Origin: Bdellovibrio bacteriovorus W | GTDB lineage: Bacteria > Bdellovibrionota > Bdellovibrionia > Bdellovibrionales > Bdellovibrionaceae | Length of the DNA: 64,000 nt | Assembly (NCBI GenBank): GCA_000525675.1 | Contig: CP002190.1 | Coordinates: forward strand, 2,852,001-2,916,000 | Direction of reading: 5' to 3' | Shown here: one piece after another, positions 63,424 through 64,000 of the stretch | Numbering within the stretch: position 1 is the first letter of the stretch | Layout: every line of letters begins with the position of its first letter | Made by a program: the position numbers and the translations under genes | Notes under the pieces: generated by a model | Database searches by the model: none | What the model was told of the DNA's origin: nothing | What the model saw: the letters and a program-made list of their open reading frames with translations, nothing else

Positions 63424-64000
63424 GTTAGTAATAAATACCAATAAGGGCGTCTTGCGTGAAGTTCCATTTAAAAAGGGTCTTAACTTAATTGTAGATCGCA
63501 CAACTTCTACAAAAAGAAACGAATCTGGAAATAATGTCGGCAAAACTACTTTTTTGAGAATTATCGACTTCTGCCTCGGTGGAGATAAAGATCCAATTTA
63601 CACGGATCGGGAATTCAAAAAGAAGAATCAATCAATATATGATTTTCTTTTCAATAATGAAGTAAATTTTGACCTCTTCGTGGAAACAAAAAAAGGTACG
63701 ATCCATAGAATCAATAGACCTATAGACGGTAAAGCATCCATTGATGGTGTCCCAATGACGTCAGAGAAGAAATTTACTGAACAACTAATGCTTTTGATGT
63801 TCGGATGCAACGTCGGTAAACCAAGTTTCGGCCAATTGATGAATAAATTCATTAGAATCGAAAACGATCAGATTGAGAATGCTTTGTATTTTCTTTTTTC
63901 GATGTCTGATCGAAGTGACTATGAAGCACTATTCATGTTTTTATTTGGATTCAGAGACACAGGCTTGTTGGCGAAAAAACGTGTCCAGATCGATAAAATA
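63410..64000 (+). CDS. ABC-3C ATPase (DUF2326-type), partial
   Basis: 197 residues to the window end, translated by hand from the ATG at 63410 (14-nt overlap with the preceding gene, AAAGGGAAA upstream). The Walker A is GNNVGKTT (about 42-49), followed by FLRIIDFCLGGDK, diagnostic of the DUF2326 SMC/RecN-like ATPases. The coiled coil and Walker B would lie beyond the window. In ABC-3C systems this subunit senses invading nucleic acid and controls an effector. Confidence 0.78.
   Translation, partial: MYLHKLVINTNKGVLREVPFKKGLNLIVDRTTSTKRNESGNNVGKTTFLRIIDFCLGGDKDPIYTDREFKKKNQSIYDFLFNNEVNFDLFVETKKGTIHRINRPIDGKASIDGVPMTSEKKFTEQLMLLMFGCNVGKPSFGQLMNKFIRIENDQIENALYFLFSMSDRSDYEALFMFLFGFRDTGLLAKKRVQIDKI

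Overview
The window reads as a chromosomal segment of a Bdellovibrio-like predatory bacterium (Bdellovibrionota). The evidence is the mixture of gene families and their order: a pair of ArsA-type ATPases beside trigger factor, ftsE-ftsX-envC-ctp, amgK-murU, a TadG-like locus, a lipoprotein-like FQNCG N-terminus, many small secreted proteins, and a textbook sigma-28 (FliA) promoter. This is recognition from memory, not a database match. Genes are packed tightly, with many 4-nt ATGA overlaps.

Layout. 1-10650 (mostly minus strand): the 5' part of a GshA-type glutamate-cysteine ligase, a TPR-like lipoprotein, two ArsA-like ATPases, tig (plus), a secreted protein, then ctp, an EnvC-like factor broken by a frameshift, ftsX and ftsE. 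10800-25790 (plus): DUF481 protein, mscL, a FliA-promoter-driven coiled-coil secreted protein, PBP1A, uvrA, an MsbA-like exporter, a sigma-54 activator followed by a degenerate relative, amgK and murU. 25800-30550 (minus): a TadG-like protein and two glycine-rich secreted proteins. 30660-44680: nagZ, a TonB-family protein, a 42-aa basic protein, an outer-membrane protein and an M23 peptidase that share one CATG as their divergent starts, galU, priA, a CFI-box protein, a flavoprotein-like protein and an orphan histidine kinase. 44960-55510 (plus): rpsB-tsf-pyrH-frr-uppS-cdsA-rseP-tsaB, a MinD-like ATPase, a J-domain/RodZ-HTH protein, rluD and pgeF.

From 55515 the sequence becomes AT-rich and accessory: an XRE-type regulator with operator-like palindromes that recur 1.8 kb away between a divergent lipoprotein and a large secreted protein. 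At about 59606 there is what looks like the 3' end of a tRNA gene (minus strand) followed by its terminator. This is probably the displaced end of an integrated element that runs off the right edge. The element holds an OB-fold-like protein, a frameshifted FtsK/TraG-like ATPase and a Rep_trans/NicK-like initiator in one operon, and a perfect 12-bp hairpin that could be a rolling-circle origin or oriT. Divergently it carries a probable ABC-three-component (ABC-3C) defence system: a 56-aa membrane protein, a 184-aa component, an 80-aa middle component (MC6-like) and a DUF2326-type ATPase cut by the window end.

The most interesting part is this element. It is a candidate mobilisable or self-replicating island delivering an ABC-3C system whose effector may be the separately encoded 56-aa membrane peptide. 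Other cargo ties together envelope growth and peptidoglycan recycling (NagZ, AmgK, MurU, PBP1A, FtsEX-EnvC, M23), which suits a bacterium that consumes prey cell walls.
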